Below the pieces are notes generated by a model. That model was not told where the DNA came from, searched no databases, and saw nothing but the letters and a program-made list of their open reading frames with translations. Of a stretch of DNA of 64,000 nt, positions 15,306-24,061 are shown in pieces. Source of the stretch: Rhizobium sp. L43 (lineage in GTDB: Bacteria; Pseudomonadota; Alphaproteobacteria; Rhizobiales; Rhizobiaceae); the NCBI RefSeq assembly GCF_002531725.1, contig NZ_NWSQ01000002.1, forward strand, positions 248,001-312,000. The letters are read 5' to 3'. Within the stretch, counting starts at the first letter, position 1, and each line of letters begins with the position of its first letter. Made by a program: the position numbers and the translations under genes.

Positions 15306-16537
15306 CAGCGCACAATTGCCGGTTTTGCGATGCCCCGCTGAAGCATCGCTTCGTCGACCTCGGCTCGACGCCGCTCGCCAACGCATATCTGACGGAAGAG
15401 CAGCTCAAGCAGGCGGAGCCATCCTATCCGCTGCGCGCCTTCGTCTGCTCGCAGTGCTGGCTGGTGCAGGCCGATGCCTTCGTTCCGCCGGAAGACATCT
15501 TCAGCCACTATGCCTATTTCTCCTCCTACAGCGACAGCTGGGTGGAGCATGCCCGCCAGTTCACCATCATGGTGCGTCAGCGTTTCGGCCTCGACTCCAC
15601 ATCACAGGTGATCGAGGTGGCGAGCAATGACGGCTATCTGCTGAAGCATTTCGTCGAGGCGGGCGTGCCGGTGCTCGGCATAGAGCCGGCCGAAAACGTC
15701 GCCGAGGTCGCGCGCGGCATCGGCGTGCCGACAGAGGCGCGTTTCTTCGGCAAGGCGACGGCTGAGGATCTCGTTTCGCGCGGCCACGCAGCAGACATCG
15801 TCATCGGCAACAACGTGCTTGCCCACGTGCCCGATATTAACGACTTCGTCGGCGGGCTTTCGGCGGTGCTGAAGCCGGACGGAGTCGTCAGCGTTGAATT
15901 TCCGCATCTGCTGCGACTGATGGAAAGCATCCAGTTCGACACGGTCTATCACGAGCACTTCTACTATCTCTCGCTGCTCGCCGTCGAAAAGGTTTTCGCC
16001 GCTCACGGCTTGAAGGTGTTCGATGTCGAGGAACTGCCGACCCATGGCGGCAGCCTGCGTATCCTCGCCTGCCGCACGGCCTCGACCGCCCACGCCACCG
16101 GTGCGGGCCTTGCCAAGGTGCGGGCGGACGAAAAGGCGGCCAGCTTCGACAGGACTGACACCTACGAGGCCTTCCAGAGCCGCGTCGCGCCGATCAAGGA
16201 CGGGTTGCTTTCCTTCCTCAACGAGGCCAAGCGGAACGGCAAGAGCGTCGCGGCCTATGGCGCCGCCGCCAAGGGCAATACGCTTTTGAACTTCTGCGGC
16301 GTCGGCACCGACCTCATCGACTATGTGGTTGATCGCAACCCGCACAAGCAAGGCCACTATCTGCCGGGCAGCAAACTGCCGATTTACGCGCCTGAGAAGA
16401 TGGAAGAAACCAAGCCCGATTACGTGCTGATCCTGCCCTGGAATATCAAGAACGAAGTGGTATCAGGTAACAGGAAGGTTGGCAGCTGGGGCGGCCGCTT
16501 TGCCGTCGCCGTGCCTGAATTGACGGTGATCGGATGA
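15302..16537 (+). CDS. Deoxysugar C-methyltransferase (TylC3/NovU-like)
   Basis: A 411-residue SAM-dependent methyltransferase with the three parts of the sugar C-methyltransferases: an N-terminal zinc domain (C6, C9, C49, C52), a Rossmann SAM domain with VIEVASNDGYLLKHF near residues 100-114, and a C-terminal domain with AYGAAAKGNTLLNF near residue 318. The conserved VYHEHFYYLSL stretch contains the proposed base. Members methylate C-3 of keto-deoxy nucleotide sugars. Placed directly after rfbG and before an RfbC-like epimerase, it should produce a 3-C-methyl-6-deoxyhexose. Four-base overlaps on both sides indicate one operon. Confidence 0.9.
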   Translation: MTAHNCRFCDAPLKHRFVDLGSTPLANAYLTEEQLKQAEPSYPLRAFVCSQCWLVQADAFVPPEDIFSHYAYFSSYSDSWVEHARQFTIMVRQRFGLDSTSQVIEVASNDGYLLKHFVEAGVPVLGIEPAENVAEVARGIGVPTEARFFGKATAEDLVSRGHAADIVIGNNVLAHVPDINDFVGGLSAVLKPDGVVSVEFPHLLRLMESIQFDTVYHEHFYYLSLLAVEKVFAAHGLKVFDVEELPTHGGSLRILACRTASTAHATGAGLAKVRADEKAASFDRTDTYEAFQSRVAPIKDGLLSFLNEAKRNGKSVAAYGAAAKGNTLLNFCGVGTDLIDYVVDRNPHKQGHYLPGSKLPIYAPEKMEETKPDYVLILPWNIKNEVVSGNRKVGSWGGRFAVAVPELTVIG

Positions 16538-17076
16538 GGTTTGCGCCGACCGCGGTTGCGGGAGCCTTCATCGTCGACGTCGAGGAACGCGCAGACGACC
16601 GCGGCATGTTTGCGCGAACCTTCTGCGCCGAAAGCTTCGCCGCGCATGGGCTCGCCTCGGTCTATCCGCAATGCAACGTCTCGCAGAACCACAAACGCGG
16701 GACTTTGCGCGGCATGCATTATCAGGCTGATCCGAAGCCGGAGGCAAAGCTCGTTCGTGCCGTGCGCGGGCGGGTATTCGACGTGGCGCTCGACCTGCGC
16801 CCGCCCTCCGACACGTATCTCAAGTGGGCCGCGGTCGAGCTCGACTGCGAAAGGCGAAACGCCTTCTACATTCCGGCAGGCTGCGCCCACGGCTTCCTCA
16901 CCCTCGAGGACGATTGCGAACTCTTCTACCAGATGTCGGATGTCTATGTCGCCGAACTCGCACGGGGCGTTCGGCACGACGACCCGCTATTCGGCATCGC
17001 CTGGCCATTCGCGCCTGTCATCATCAGCGAGCGCGACGCCGCGCTCGAAAGCTATAGCCGGGGGACACACACTTGA
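16534..17076 (+). CDS. RmlC/RfbC-like nucleotide-sugar 3,5-epimerase
   Basis: A 180-residue cupin epimerase. The catalytic base is H62 in RGMHYQ and the acid tyrosine Y132 in LFYQMSD, the spacing of RmlC. D83-VALD-87 and IPAGCAHGFLTLED complete the family signature. No rmlA, rmlB or rmlD is present, so it is unlikely to make dTDP-rhamnose here. The neighbours indicate it acts on a CDP-4-keto-6-deoxyhexose, possibly after C-methylation. It overlaps both neighbours by four bases. Confidence 0.9.
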   Translation: MRFAPTAVAGAFIVDVEERADDRGMFARTFCAESFAAHGLASVYPQCNVSQNHKRGTLRGMHYQADPKPEAKLVRAVRGRVFDVALDLRPPSDTYLKWAAVELDCERRNAFYIPAGCAHGFLTLEDDCELFYQMSDVYVAELARGVRHDDPLFGIAWPFAPVIISERDAALESYSRGTHT

Positions 17077-18311
17077 GTGGCATCAAACTCAGCATCTGCA
17101 TTCCGACCTATAATCGCGAACCTTTCCTGCGCCACTGCCTGACCTATTGCGAAAACGACTACAAGTTCGATTTCCCCTTCGAGATCGTCATCTGCGACAA
17201 CGCGTCGACGGACGGCACGCAGCACGTGGTCGAGGAATTCATCGGCCGCGGCCTTCCGATCCGCTACTTCCGCCGTGATGAGAATGCCGGCGGCGGACCG
17301 AACTTCGCCAGCGCCTTTCGCCTCGGCAAGGGCGAATATCTGATCTATCTTGCTGACGACGACATACTGATCCCTGATGCGGTGGCCGAAACCGTTGCCT
17401 ACCTCGACAGGAATCCCGATGTGACCGCCGCCCAGGCGCCATGGTTCCTCTACGACGAGATCGGCAAGACCGACCTCGGGCAGTTCTTCAATCTCGAACA
17501 GGATGTGAAGTTTCCGCAGGGCAGCTTCACCGAGGTCTTCAAGTTCATCTACGAACGCCACATCTTTCCGGAGATCGCGATCTACCGCGCCGACGCACTG
17601 CGCTCGGCCTGGGTCCCCCGGGAATTCTGCTTCTACCCTTTCTCGTTCCTCGCGCATTTTCTCGACCAGGGCGCCGTCAGCTTTCTCAAACGACCGTTCT
17701 ACCGCTCGGTTTCCAACACGGTGATCGTCCGCGACCGGCCGCAGGCAGGCACTGACGAGGTGATGACGAGCTGGGACCGCTATCGCGCCGGACTGGAATA
17801 TTTCCTTTATACCGGCGCCAAGCGCGGCGCGATTGCGCTGACCATGGAGACGCGCGCCAAGTATGAGGAGATGTGCAAGATCTTCACGCTCAATCGCATG
17901 GCCGTCGCCTTCCGCTTTTGGGCTTTGCGCAAGAACTTTCTCAAAGCATACGAGCTCTATATCAGGATCGTCTGGGGCGGCATTCTCGATCATCCCGAGA
18001 TCCGGCCCTTCCGCGACCGCCTGCCACTGATGGTGGCGATCCAGACGCTCGTCGGCGAGGTAAACGGCGCCATCGGCGTCAAGACGCTGCTGCTCGCCGG
18101 CTTCACCGAGATTGCGGCGCTCGAGGGGCTAATGCGCGAACTCGGGCTGAAGCCGGGCGTGAAAGTGACGGCCGAAATCGGCGCCGATCCGATCGAGACC
18201 ACGGCGGTCTTCGTTGCCGACGGCAGCGACCGCGAATATTTCGTCTCGCTCGGCTACCTGCCCGGCATCGTCCTGCATGAACACGACCTTGCCCGGCACA
18301 TCATCATGTGA
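17073..18311 (+). CDS. Family 2 glycosyltransferase
   Basis: A 412-residue GT-A enzyme of family GT2. The N-terminal domain has ICIPTYNREPFLRHCL, then IVICDNASTDGT, and the metal-binding ADDD near residue 95. There is no membrane segment in the first 250 residues. Beyond the catalytic domain a 150-residue C-terminal region ends in a Rossmann-like VTAEIGADPIETTAVFVAD segment of unknown role. The start is TTG 17073, overlapping the epimerase stop (TTGA); no in-frame ATG or GTG is close. It probably transfers the methylated deoxyhexose made by the preceding genes. Confidence 0.88.
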   Translation: MSGIKLSICIPTYNREPFLRHCLTYCENDYKFDFPFEIVICDNASTDGTQHVVEEFIGRGLPIRYFRRDENAGGGPNFASAFRLGKGEYLIYLADDDILIPDAVAETVAYLDRNPDVTAAQAPWFLYDEIGKTDLGQFFNLEQDVKFPQGSFTEVFKFIYERHIFPEIAIYRADALRSAWVPREFCFYPFSFLAHFLDQGAVSFLKRPFYRSVSNTVIVRDRPQAGTDEVMTSWDRYRAGLEYFLYTGAKRGAIALTMETRAKYEEMCKIFTLNRMAVAFRFWALRKNFLKAYELYIRIVWGGILDHPEIRPFRDRLPLMVAIQTLVGEVNGAIGVKTLLLAGFTEIAALEGLMRELGLKPGVKVTAEIGADPIETTAVFVADGSDREYFVSLGYLPGIVLHEHDLARHIIM

Positions 18312-18390
18312 GCCCAAATCATGTGAGCCTCGGGCGAGTTTCTCGCGCTAGGTTTGACCGATCTCCATTTCACTCAGAAGAAGCAGCGGC

Positions 18391-19539
18391 ATGAGCAACA
18401 GGATCTTCTACACCAAGCCATCCATCACCCAGCTCGAAACGGATTATGCGGCGGATGCCGCCGCCACCGGCTGGGGCGCGCGCTGCTACGATTATCTCAA
18501 CCGCTTCGAGCGCGACTTCAAGACCTATCTCGGCAGCGGCTTTGCGATCGCCACCTCGAGCTGCACCGGCGCCATGCATATGGGGCTTGCAGCGCTCGGC
18601 GTCGGCGCCGGCGACGAAGTGATCCTTGCCGATACGAACTGGGTCGCAACCGTCTCGCCAATCGTCCATCTGGGTGCTACGCCCGTTTTCGTCGACGTGC
18701 TTGCCGATACGTGGTGCATCGACCCTCAAGAGGTCGAACGCCATATCACGCCGAAGACCAAGGCGATCATCGCCACGCATCTCTATGGCAATCTCTGCGA
18801 CATGGATGCGCTGCTGGAGATCGGCAAGCGGACCGGAATTCCGGTGATCGAAGACGCCGCCGAAGCGGTCGGTTCCGTCTGGCACGGCTGTCGGGCCGGC
18901 TCGATGGGCGCCTTCGGCACCTTCTCCTTCCACGGCACCAAAACGCTGACGACAGGCGAAGGCGGCATGTTCGTCACCAATGACGCCGCCCTTTACGAAA
19001 AGGTGCTGACGCTCAGCAACCATGGCCGGGCCCGCGGCCAGACGAAGCAGTTCTGGCCGGATGCGATCGGCTTCAAATACAAGATGTCCAACATCCAGGC
19101 GGCGATCGGCTGCGCCCAGCTCGAGCGTATCGAAGAACTCGTCAACCGCAAGCGCGAAATCCTGACCTCTTATATGGTTCGGCTTTCGGCCCTGCCCGGC
19201 ATCACCATGAACCCGGAATATACCGGCACGGTCAACGGTGCCTGGATGCCGACCGCCGTCTTCCATCCCTCGACCGGCATTGCCCGCGAGATGCTGCAGC
19301 AGGCGTTCGACGCCGCCAATACCGACGCACGCGTCTTCTTCTATCCGCTCTCCAGCCTCTCGATGTTCGAGGACCGGCCAGAGAACGTCAACGCCTGGAG
19401 CATTCCGGAGCGGGCGATCAACCTGCCGAGTTATCACGACATGAGCGAGGCCGATATCGACCGGGTGGCGGCGACGCTGATCAATCTTGCATCGACGCGG
19501 ATCTACCACAACAGTAAGGCATTGCAGCAGTCGGCGTGA
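18391..19539 (+). CDS. DegT/DnrJ/EryC1/StrS-family sugar aminotransferase
   Basis: A 382-residue PLP enzyme. The cofactor lysine is K184 in SFHGTKTLTTGEGG, IEDAAEAVG at 153-161 carries the pyridine-binding aspartate, and HLYGN precedes it. Because the lysine is present, this is an aminotransferase and not the related RfbH 3-dehydrase, which has histidine there. It would aminate a keto nucleotide sugar with glutamate as donor. It lies 79 bases after the glycosyltransferase and closes the cluster. The acceptor is unknown. Confidence 0.9.
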   Translation: MSNRIFYTKPSITQLETDYAADAAATGWGARCYDYLNRFERDFKTYLGSGFAIATSSCTGAMHMGLAALGVGAGDEVILADTNWVATVSPIVHLGATPVFVDVLADTWCIDPQEVERHITPKTKAIIATHLYGNLCDMDALLEIGKRTGIPVIEDAAEAVGSVWHGCRAGSMGAFGTFSFHGTKTLTTGEGGMFVTNDAALYEKVLTLSNHGRARGQTKQFWPDAIGFKYKMSNIQAAIGCAQLERIEELVNRKREILTSYMVRLSALPGITMNPEYTGTVNGAWMPTAVFHPSTGIAREMLQQAFDAANTDARVFFYPLSSLSMFEDRPENVNAWSIPERAINLPSYHDMSEADIDRVAATLINLASTRIYHNSKALQQSA

Positions 19540-19549
19540 GCTTGGTCCC

Positions 19550-19882
19550 TCACCGCACCGGCTGATAATGGCCGCGCAGCGGCACCTTGTCATCCATCGA
19601 GATGAAGCCGTCGCGTTCGCAGACATACATCAGTGTCGGCATGCCGCCGGAGCGGAAGATCTCGTCGTAACGGCGGCGGATCTGGACGGTTTCCGTGCGG
19701 CAGTTGTACGATTCCTCCTCCTTCTTGTCCGGCTGCGCCTTGACGCCGGGAAGGCCCTTGTAGGGATAGAGGGGTTGAACGCCGGAATCGACGGATTTCG
19801 TCCAGTCGACGGCAAAAGCGGATGCCGGGGCGAGGCTCGAGACGGCGACGAGCGATATCAGAAGCATCATCAATAGCCGCAT
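19550..19882 (-). CDS. Hypothetical secreted small protein
   Basis: A 110-residue protein with a clear signal peptide (RLLMMLLISLVAVSSLAPAS, cleaved near residue 23). The mature part is polar with two cysteines (YNCRTE and YVCERD), probably a disulfide, and no recognised domain. ATG 19882 is chosen because the signal peptide begins there. Its stop faces the aminotransferase stop ten bases away. It is transcribed with the Wzz-like gene upstream on the same strand. No function is assigned. Confidence 0.65.
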   Translation of the reverse strand: MRLLMMLLISLVAVSSLAPASAFAVDWTKSVDSGVQPLYPYKGLPGVKAQPDKKEEESYNCRTETVQIRRRYDEIFRSGGMPTLMYVCERDGFISMDDKVPLRGHYQPVR

Positions 19883-19941
19883 GGGAACTCTCCTGCCGGC
19901 AATAGGCCGCTCTTCCGATGTAGGAAAACCGACGACCATCA

Positions 19942-21552
19942 TCAAGCGGCGGCAGCAGGAGACGTCCTGAAATAACTTCTGATGACGGGGTGGCCGAAGA
20001 GGCCGGCGAGGATCGCAAAACCCGCGCCGACGACGAAACCGGCAAGAAGACCGCCGATAATGCCGGCCACCAGCAGGATTTTCTTGCCCGGGCCATCGGC
20101 CTTGACAGGCGGCTCGGCCGGCGAGATGACGCGAATGTTGCTCTGGTTGAGGTTCTGCTCCTCGCTCGTCTGGCTGGAGCGCTTCAGAACCGTCTCGTAG
20201 ATATCGCGCGCCGCCGTCGCCTTGCGCTGCAATTCGTTCAATTCCACCTGCTTGTCCGAGGTGCTCGCCTGCAGCGCCTTCTGCACGGCCAGCTCCTTGG
20301 CGATGCTGTCTTCGGCTGATTTGGCCTGCTCGTATTCGCCCCTTGCCGACGTGGCGAGACGCTGCAATTCGCCTCTGATTTCGCCCGATATGCTCTGCAG
20401 CGAGGAGCGGGCCGCCTGCAGGCGCGGATGACGCGTGCCCATCTGGCTTTCGAGGCTGCCGACGGCGGCAGCCTGGGTGGCATATTGCTGACGCAGGCTG
20501 ACGAGCGGCGAGGTGACACCGCCTTCGGTCTGGTTGCCGGCGACGATGTCCTCGACGCGGAGATTGGCGACGGCATCGGCGCGTGCCTTTGCCTGGATGG
20601 TCTTTTCCTGCGCCGTCACCAGCAGCGTGTTCAGCGAGACGAGCCGCTGATCGGAGATCAAATTGCCCTCGGTCGCGGCCATGTCGTTGTCGGCGCGGAA
20701 GGTTTCGACGGCCTGCTCGGCCTCCAGTACCTTCCGGCGCAGATCGTCGAGGCGTCCGTCGAGTGTCGAGGAGGTATTTTCGTAGATGCCGTTCGAGGCG
20801 CTGTTTTCCTCCTCGGTGAAGGAGGTGACGACCTGGTTGGCAAGCCTTGCGGATTTTTCCGGATCATTCGTCGTCGCGGCAAGCGAGACGACATAGGTGC
20901 TGGCCTCGCGGGTGATGACAAGCGCCTTCTGCAGGGTACCGATCACGGCGGCGCCATCGGTGCGACCGCCGGTGAATTCGGGATCCTGGTCAAGCTTCAT
21001 GGCCTGGACGACGCGGCGCAGCACATTGCCCGAGGTCAGGATCTGCACCTGGCTGTCGATCAGCGTCGAGATCATTTCCGGCGAGGGTCCCGAAGACTGG
21101 GCACCCGCATCGGCAAGGCCGATCTGGCGCGGATCGAAATAGAGGCTGCTGACGGCGGTGAATTTCTGTCCGATGGACGGCGCCACCGCCCCGCCGGCAA
21201 CGGCGCCGAGAAGCGCCAGACCCAGCACGGTCAGCCGTCGGCTCCAGATCGCGGCGACGCTGGAGCGGAGGTCGAGAAGCGGTGCGGCGGGCGCGGGCGT
21301 TGCGTTCGACGGCGCGTCCGCGACGGGCTGTTTCAGAGGTGGAGGCGCCGGACGCTCGGATTGCCGGGTTTGCGCAACTCCTGCCGGCGGCGGCACAAAG
21401 GCAGGAGGGACGGGTTCAGGCATCGGTGGGACGAAATCGTCCGGACGGACGACAGGACTGCGCATGCGCACGCCTTCCGGCGCAGTCTGAGACGGCTCAA
21501 AACTGCGCCAGCCGGGAAGCCGGCTTACCCTGTTCCTGTCATACTGGTTCAT
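19942..21552 (-). CDS. Wzz/GumC-type polysaccharide chain-length protein without kinase
   Basis: A 536-residue polysaccharide co-polymerase. A proline-rich cytoplasmic leader (residues about 35-90) precedes membrane segment 1 (107-125, LTVLGLALLGAVAGG). A long periplasmic region with coiled coil (about 245-450) follows, then the proline-containing loop RVISPAEPPVKADGPGKK and membrane segment 2 (about 500-520). ExoP-like proteins carry a C-terminal tyrosine kinase; here the chain stops 20 residues after the second membrane segment, so there is no kinase. It is divergent from the GH5/polymerase/acyltransferase group and probably controls the length of that polysaccharide. Confidence 0.88.
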   Translation of the reverse strand: MNQYDRNRVSRLPGWRSFEPSQTAPEGVRMRSPVVRPDDFVPPMPEPVPPAFVPPPAGVAQTRQSERPAPPPLKQPVADAPSNATPAPAAPLLDLRSSVAAIWSRRLTVLGLALLGAVAGGAVAPSIGQKFTAVSSLYFDPRQIGLADAGAQSSGPSPEMISTLIDSQVQILTSGNVLRRVVQAMKLDQDPEFTGGRTDGAAVIGTLQKALVITREASTYVVSLAATTNDPEKSARLANQVVTSFTEEENSASNGIYENTSSTLDGRLDDLRRKVLEAEQAVETFRADNDMAATEGNLISDQRLVSLNTLLVTAQEKTIQAKARADAVANLRVEDIVAGNQTEGGVTSPLVSLRQQYATQAAAVGSLESQMGTRHPRLQAARSSLQSISGEIRGELQRLATSARGEYEQAKSAEDSIAKELAVQKALQASTSDKQVELNELQRKATAARDIYETVLKRSSQTSEEQNLNQSNIRVISPAEPPVKADGPGKKILLVAGIIGGLLAGFVVGAGFAILAGLFGHPVIRSYFRTSPAAAA

Positions 21553-21689
21553 ACGCCCACTCGTGTCCCGCCCAGCGTGAAAGACTGAAGCCGAGGTGCC
21601 GAGACTTTAGAAATTCTTAGCTAACGGACCGTTAAAATAATCCGCAGCGACGCCAATGTTGCGATTTGGCGCGATTGCGAGGGGTAGCG

Positions 21690-22739
21690 ATGAGGGCGAG
21701 ACGACATCTGACAGCGCTGCTGCTTGCCGCCGCTCTCTTCCCCTCGCCGGCTCTTGCGACTGAGGCGCCCTGTTACCGCGGCGTCAATCTTTCCGGCGGC
21801 GAATATGGCGAGCGCGACGGCACCTACGGCACCAACTATACCTATCCCAGCGAAGAGACGATCCGCTATTTCGCCGAAAAGGGCCTGACGATCATCCGGT
21901 TGCCGTTCCGCTGGGAGCGGCTGCAGCCGGCGCTCGGCGGGCGGCTCGACGAGGACGAACTCAAGCGGGTCAAGGATACCGTCGACCTGATCCGAAAGCA
22001 CGGCATGGCCGTGCTGCTCGACCCGCATAATTTCGGCTATTACGACAAGGTGCAGGTCGGCACGGCGCCGGCGACGAATGCCGCCTTCGGTGATTTCTGG
22101 GCAAGGCTCGCGGTCGAATTCGCCAATCAGGACGGCGTTCTCTTCGGCCTGATGAACGAGCCTTACGACATCAAGGCGACGGACTGGCTCACCGCCGCCA
22201 ATGCGGCGATCCGCAGCATCCGCGCCGTCGGCGCTCGCAATCTCATTCTGGTGCCGGGTACGTCGTGGAGCGGCGCTCACAGCTGGGAGAAGGACGTGAT
22301 CGGCGGCGCCAACGGCACGGTCATGCTCGGCGTGCGCGATCCGCTCGATTTCTACGCCTATGAGGTCCACCAGTATCTCGACATCGATTCCTCCGGAACC
22401 CACCCGACCTGCGAAGGTGCTGATGCCGCGGTCGAAGCGATCGCCGGCGTCACCGCCTGGCTGACGCGCAACCACAAGCGCGGCTTTCTCGGCGAATTCG
22501 GCGCCTCCGCCGACAAGGCTTGCATGAGCGGGCTGACCGAGATCTACGCGACCATGTCCGGGAACAGCGACGCCTGGCTCGGCTGGTCTTATTGGGCGGC
22601 GGGCGAATGGTGGCCGGCGGACGAGCCGTTCAACGTCCAGCCGCGCAAAGGCCCTGAGCGGCCGCAGATGCGGCTTCTGGCCGAGGCGGCAAAGGCCGAT
22701 GCCGGCACGTGTTCCGCCGTCAAGCCGGTGGGGAAATGA
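21690..22739 (+). CDS. Secreted glycoside hydrolase family 5
   Basis: A 349-residue endoglucanase-like enzyme with a signal peptide (residues 1-23). The barrel has RGVNLSGGEYG at 30-40, LPFRWERLQP, the acid/base E157 in LMNEPYD and the nucleophile E269 in LGEFGAS, both required for retaining GH5 hydrolysis of beta-glycans. ATG 21690 places the signal peptide correctly. Its stop overlaps the polymerase start, so it is likely to act on the same polymer, trimming or releasing it in the periplasm or outside. Plant-wall cellulose is another possible target. Confidence 0.9.
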   Translation: MRARRHLTALLLAAALFPSPALATEAPCYRGVNLSGGEYGERDGTYGTNYTYPSEETIRYFAEKGLTIIRLPFRWERLQPALGGRLDEDELKRVKDTVDLIRKHGMAVLLDPHNFGYYDKVQVGTAPATNAAFGDFWARLAVEFANQDGVLFGLMNEPYDIKATDWLTAANAAIRSIRAVGARNLILVPGTSWSGAHSWEKDVIGGANGTVMLGVRDPLDFYAYEVHQYLDIDSSGTHPTCEGADAAVEAIAGVTAWLTRNHKRGFLGEFGASADKACMSGLTEIYATMSGNSDAWLGWSYWAAGEWWPADEPFNVQPRKGPERPQMRLLAEAAKADAGTCSAVKPVGK

Positions 22740-24022
22740 GAATGGCGGTCAGCGACCACAAAGCTGCGACCTTTACTGTGGCCGGCAACCGGCTCGATGC
22801 CACAGGCGCGGCGTCGCGCGTCGATTACCCGGTGCTCTGGCTCGGCCTGCTTTCGGTGCTCTATAACGGCATTCTTGCCTTCATCAACCACAACATCATG
22901 CCGCTGTCGATGACGCATGTCGCCGCCAGCGAAGGCCTGATCATGGCGAGCGCCATCCTCTACATCCTGCACAAGGGGATCTACGAGACCGACCTGCCGG
23001 CCTTCCTGTTCCTGCTGTTCACGCTCGTCGTGACCATCTATGTCAGCGTGCTGAACCGCATGCTGTTCATCGACCATTTCCGCAACATCCTGATCATCTT
23101 CTGCTTCACCGGCCTCGGCGGCTGGAGCAACGAGAAAACCATGAAGCTCGCCTTTCGCTGGGCAAGCCTTGTCGTCATGATCTTCCTGATCTTCGAGATC
23201 GTCAGCGTGCCGTTCTATGTCAGCATCGTCCATCCGTCCGATTATTTCGCCAATACGCGCGGGCTGCTGCCGCTGAGCTACAACACGACGGGCCTGTTCC
23301 AGAATGCGCTCGGCTTTCCCGAGCGCTTCTCCTTCGGCATCATCGACCATCGTTCCTCCTCGATCTTCCTCGAACAGGTGTCGCTTGCCAATTTCTGCGG
23401 CGTGATCGCGGTCTATCTGATCTCGATGTGGGAAAGGCTCGGCCGCTGGGACCGGCTGCTGATGATCGGCACGGCCGTGCTGATCCTGGTGACCAACGAC
23501 ACCCGCACGATGCTGATCTTCTGTTTTGCCTGCATCGTCGGTTATTTCGTTTTTCCGAAGATCCCGAGGAATTTCAATCTGGCGCTGATGCCGCTGATCG
23601 TCGCTGCGGGTTTTCTCGTCTACACCTTGAAACCCAATGCGACGGGCGACAACTTCACCGGCCGCATCAACCTGACGATGAAGAAGATCATGGAACTCGA
23701 TCCGCTCGCCATCCTCGGGCTCTCGGTCGACCGGGTCGCGGAATTTGCCGATAGCGGCTATGTCTACCTGATCTACGCGGCAACGATCTTCGGCGTCATC
23801 GCACTGTGGCTGTTCGTCTGCCTCTTTCCCGCCGGGCGCACGGCGGCGCAGCGGCGCTGCGCTCATTCACTTTCTCTTTTCATTTTTCTGAATATGATGA
23901 TCGGGGGAACCGCCGTTTTCTCGATGAAGATCGCCGGTCTCCTTTGGTTCGTCGTCGGATATATGCGCTTCCACGACAGCCCGCGCATCCGGCAGGGTGG
24001 TCCGGCAGATGTAGAGAGTTGA
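22736..24022 (+). CDS. Wzy-like O-antigen/exopolysaccharide polymerase (putative)
   Basis: A 428-residue integral membrane protein with about 10 to 11 hydrophobic segments from residue 28 to the end. A large periplasmic loop around residues 160-225 (with HPSDYFANTRG, NTTGLFQNALGFPERFS and DHRSSSIFLEQ) is placed as in Wzy and WaaL proteins. NDTRTMLI after a membrane segment fits the second loop. Sequence conservation in this family is low, so the assignment rests on topology and on the chain-length and acyltransferase neighbours. It overlaps the GH5 gene by four bases. Confidence 0.72.
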   Translation: MRMAVSDHKAATFTVAGNRLDATGAASRVDYPVLWLGLLSVLYNGILAFINHNIMPLSMTHVAASEGLIMASAILYILHKGIYETDLPAFLFLLFTLVVTIYVSVLNRMLFIDHFRNILIIFCFTGLGGWSNEKTMKLAFRWASLVVMIFLIFEIVSVPFYVSIVHPSDYFANTRGLLPLSYNTTGLFQNALGFPERFSFGIIDHRSSSIFLEQVSLANFCGVIAVYLISMWERLGRWDRLLMIGTAVLILVTNDTRTMLIFCFACIVGYFVFPKIPRNFNLALMPLIVAAGFLVYTLKPNATGDNFTGRINLTMKKIMELDPLAILGLSVDRVAEFADSGYVYLIYAATIFGVIALWLFVCLFPAGRTAAQRRCAHSLSLFIFLNMMIGGTAVFSMKIAGLLWFVVGYMRFHDSPRIRQGGPADVES

Positions 24023-24061
24023 CCGCAGCGGCATGGTTGAGACCGAGGAGCAAGACACCGG

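Noticed and set aside
16534..17076. dTDP-rhamnose synthesis
   Set aside because: Only the epimerase-like gene is present; rmlA, rmlB and rmlD are absent and the adjacent genes are CDP-sugar genes.
18391..19539. RfbH-type 3-dehydrase for dideoxysugars
   Set aside because: K184 is present at the PLP position where RfbH has histidine, so a normal aminotransferase is indicated.
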